In this document: in pieces, positions 12,881 to 13,291 of the stretch
Position numbering within the stretch: the stretch's first letter is position 1
Layout of the letters: the number at the start of each line of letters is the position of its first letter
Assembly: GCA_022710255.1 (NCBI GenBank)
Contig: JAKLHG010000041.1
Coordinates: 1 to 13,291, forward strand
Source of the DNA: Candidatus Hydrogenedentota bacterium
Lineage (GTDB): Bacteria > Hydrogenedentota > Hydrogenedentia > Hydrogenedentales > CAITNO01
Direction of reading: 5' to 3'
DNA: 13,291 nt
Notes under the pieces: model-generated
The model's database searches: none
What the model was told of the DNA's origin: nothing
The model's input: only the letters and a program-made list of their open reading frames with translations
Made by a program: the position numbers and the translations under genes

Positions 12881-12928
12881 AAGATGCTTTCCTTCCACCG
12901 CTAAAACCTGCGTGTCACCACTTTCGCT

Positions 12929-12957
12929 ACTATACCCGATTTATCCTGCATTTTCAA
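12929..12957 (-). promoter_or_regulatory. sigma70-type promoter of the redoxin gene
   Basis: On the minus strand TTGAAA (12952-12957) and TATAGT (12929-12934) are separated by exactly 17 bp. Both hexamers match the consensus at five of six positions. The predicted start near 12922 gives a leader of about 42 nt before the ATG at 12880. Confidence 0.7.
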
Positions 12958-13044
12958 TACCCCCGCCGGAGTGTCAACCAAGCGCACTGAAGTGTCCGGT
13001 CTGTTTTGAAGGAATCCGTGATGAACCCGGAGGGGAATTGCGGG

Positions 13045-13050
13045 TACAAT
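13045..13050 (+). promoter_or_regulatory. Possible -10 element of the substrate-binding protein gene
   Basis: TACAAT (5/6 to TATAAT) lies 44 bp upstream of the GTG start at 13094. The sequence at the -35 distance (ATGAAC/TGAACC) is poor, so the promoter is tentative. It is divergent from the redoxin promoter; the two share the 12958-13044 interval. Confidence 0.4.
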
Positions 13051-13093
13051 AGTGCCCGGGCAGCAACAGTATCAACCAAAGGGCATACACATA

Positions 13094-13291
13094 GTGAAGC
13101 GGATTGCAATAGCGGCGGTCGTCATCCTTCCGGCGTTCGCGGCATCCTTTATGATGAAACACTGGGTGCGGGAACGCCTCGTGGACCTGGAACCCCGGGC
13201 GGACGCCACGGTGTCCTGCGGGCGGGTGGTGTCCATGTCGCCGGGCATCACGGAAACCGTGTTTGCCCTCGGCTTGGGCAGCCGCGTGGTC
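13094..13291 (+). CDS. ABC transporter periplasmic substrate-binding protein, BtuF/FecB type (3' partial)
   Basis: Sixty-six codons run off the window end. The start is GTG 13094, supported by AAAGGG at 13078-13083 with 10 nt spacing. The N-terminus KRIAIAAVVILPAFAASFMM is a signal peptide or membrane anchor. After about 20 polar residues comes GRVVSMSPGITETVFALGLG, followed by SRVV. This is the opening beta strand and helix of the periplasmic binding domain of cobalamin/iron-siderophore ABC importers (PF01497; compare RIVSLSPSITEILFALGLGDRVV in words of the family). The protein would capture a metal chelate such as cobalamin or a siderophore for an inner-membrane permease, whose genes would lie to the right of the window. 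There is no lipobox before the domain. The substrate cannot be decided from this fragment. Confidence 0.8.
   Translation, partial: MKRIAIAAVVILPAFAASFMMKHWVRERLVDLEPRADATVSCGRVVSMSPGITETVFALGLGSRVV

Noticed and set aside
12881..12898. GTG start six codons upstream for the redoxin
   Set aside because: Those codons are themselves the ribosome-binding sequence (GGAAGGA) for the ATG at 12880.

Overview
The window looks like a piece of chromosome from an uncultured, Gram-negative-type bacterium. Base composition is moderate to high in G+C, with AT-rich intergenic regions, and the standard bacterial code is used with TGA stops. No phylogenetic marker gene is complete. Two proteins suggest a lineage: a secreted protein with a Glu-Gly-Glu (EGEGE-type) linker followed by an EF-hand/dockerin-like tail, and a large DUF6259-type glycosidase-like protein. 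From memory, this combination is typical of Candidatus Hydrogenedentota and of Lentisphaerae/Planctomycetes relatives. That assignment is inference. I see no tRNA, rRNA, CRISPR array, insertion sequence or phage gene.

Layout. Positions 1-402 hold the 3' end of purH (+). Its stop overlaps by 7 bp a convergent HAD-IIA phosphatase (396-1187, -). Positions 1333-1944 hold a compact minus-strand unit not explained by any family I know: a near-consensus sigma70 promoter, two short ORFs (42 and 71 codons) that are clearly paralogous to each other, and terminator-like hairpins. This is the best candidate for something undescribed. Next comes GTP-dependent PEP carboxykinase pckG (2136-4034, -). Its upstream region contains a strong minus-strand promoter (4410-4439) followed about 90 nt later by a strong intrinsic terminator (4313-4350). 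That arrangement implies either a small RNA or a terminator-controlled leader of pckG.

From 4653 the coding strand is plus. It carries an endonuclease III-like DNA glycosylase (4653-5348), a MltD-like lipoprotein transglycosylase with five LysM repeats (5516-7843), a secreted EF-hand-like protein (8505-9632) and a DUF6259-type glycosidase-like protein (9819-12248). The transglycosylase and the secreted protein each sit behind a long untranslated leader with potential RNA structure. The helix set at 8328-8452 forms a closed multi-branch fold. An isolated 15-bp inverted repeat lies at 8065-8146. The window ends with a membrane-anchored redoxin (12260-12880, -) convergent with the glycosidase, and with the first 66 codons of a BtuF/FecB-type ABC substrate-binding protein (13094-13291, +).

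Functionally the genes are mixed: purine synthesis, gluconeogenesis, base-excision repair, cell-wall remodelling, secreted carbohydrate-active or surface proteins, envelope redox and metal-complex or cobalamin uptake. Most appear to be single-gene transcription units with their own promoters. I see no multi-gene pathway operon.
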